Position numbers and translations under genes: made by a program. From Zygnema cylindricum (taxonomy: Eukaryota; Streptophyta; Zygnematophyceae; Zygnematales; Zygnemataceae): a stretch of DNA of 64,000 bases. Of this stretch, positions 63,641 through 64,000 are shown piece after piece. Position 1 is the stretch's first letter. Every line of letters starts with the position of its first letter. The stretch is from positions 113,034-177,033 of the forward strand of contig JBBHKE010002682.1 in the NCBI GenBank assembly GCA_037447655.1, in the 5' to 3' direction. The notes under the pieces were generated by a model that saw only the letters and a program-made list of their open reading frames with translations, made no database searches and was not told the origin of the DNA.

Positions 63641-64000
63641 CAACTTAAACGGAAATCCGCTCATACTTTTGTCAGCATCCAGCCTCGAGCGCCACGTCAT
63701 TATTGACATCGGAACGGCGGAAACAAACAGTAAAACCGTACCTTTCCGTACCTCTAGATGACCATTTTTTTTACGTGACCAGGAGCGCGTGACGTATTAG
63801 CGTACGAAATTTGAGGAAAGTTCCAAAGTCAATTTGAATGATCACTCTGTTGACGGTTTGAACAGCTGGCAGTTATCGTCAGTATTTTACCTTCCACGTG
63901 TCACCATCTGAATCATTTATTCAAACCGCCTTGACTTCAATTCGATATCACAGAAACTGTCCAGCCACAGTATTTCATACGCCTCCCAATGATTGCGTAT

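Overview
This 64 kb window is eukaryotic, repeat-dominated DNA. I see no operons, ribosome binding sites or prokaryotic signals. At least half of it is Ty1/copia-type LTR retrotransposon sequence (gag, aspartic protease, integrase, reverse transcriptase, RNase H in that order). Smaller DNA transposons fill the rest: short TIR elements, one hAT-like element and one Helitron with canonical ends. The Helitron end type, CCCTAAA-like runs and copia abundance fit a plant or alga, but I cannot place the species. Only one weak candidate host gene is visible, on the minus strand at 61.3-62.6 kb.

Layout. 1-2.7 kb: 3' part of a plus-strand copia element (K). 2.7-6.4 kb: LTR fragments, a GA microsatellite and a solo LTR inside an older repeat. 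6.4-13.8 kb: an old minus-strand copia element (B, a second LTR family), itself hit by a solo LTR with a CTAAC duplication. 13.8-21 kb: gene-poor DNA with two TIR families; one TIR element contains a Helitron that carries a 49-bp minisatellite. 21.2-23.1 kb: an older repeat split by a solo LTR. 23.1-40.0 kb: minus-strand element C, interrupted by the gag-only element D (27.1-31.3 kb) and by element A (32.4-38.8 kb, CTCCG duplication). 40.0-53.9 kb: LTR remnants hit by element F (TAAAA duplication), which is interrupted by an inverted RT fragment and by element G. 54-59.3 kb: older dispersed repeats, the hAT-like element and a TIR element. 59.3-60.8 kb: a chimeric mini-element (J). 61-64 kb: the candidate host gene and nested TIR elements.

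How the parts relate. The copia elements share a primer site, GGTTATGGGCCC, directly after the 5' LTR. It matches the anticodon-loop (half-tRNA) initiator-Met priming known for Drosophila copia and Ty5. The gag start codon lies inside the LTR, so LTR end and primer site are translated. Nearly every LTR of the main family also carries, antisense to the element, a tRNA-like module (A box, B box, then a T run) and a conserved core AGTGACTACRACAAGTATG inside an inverted repeat. Near the predicted transcript start it has two short hairpins, one with compensating changes. D and G have closely related LTRs and gag. G keeps a nearly open gag-pol, while D has a 684-codon ORF with gag plus an eroded, catalytically dead RT/RNase H tail, so D looks like a non-autonomous partner of G. 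The most novel candidates are the antisense tRNA-like modules in the LTRs and element D.
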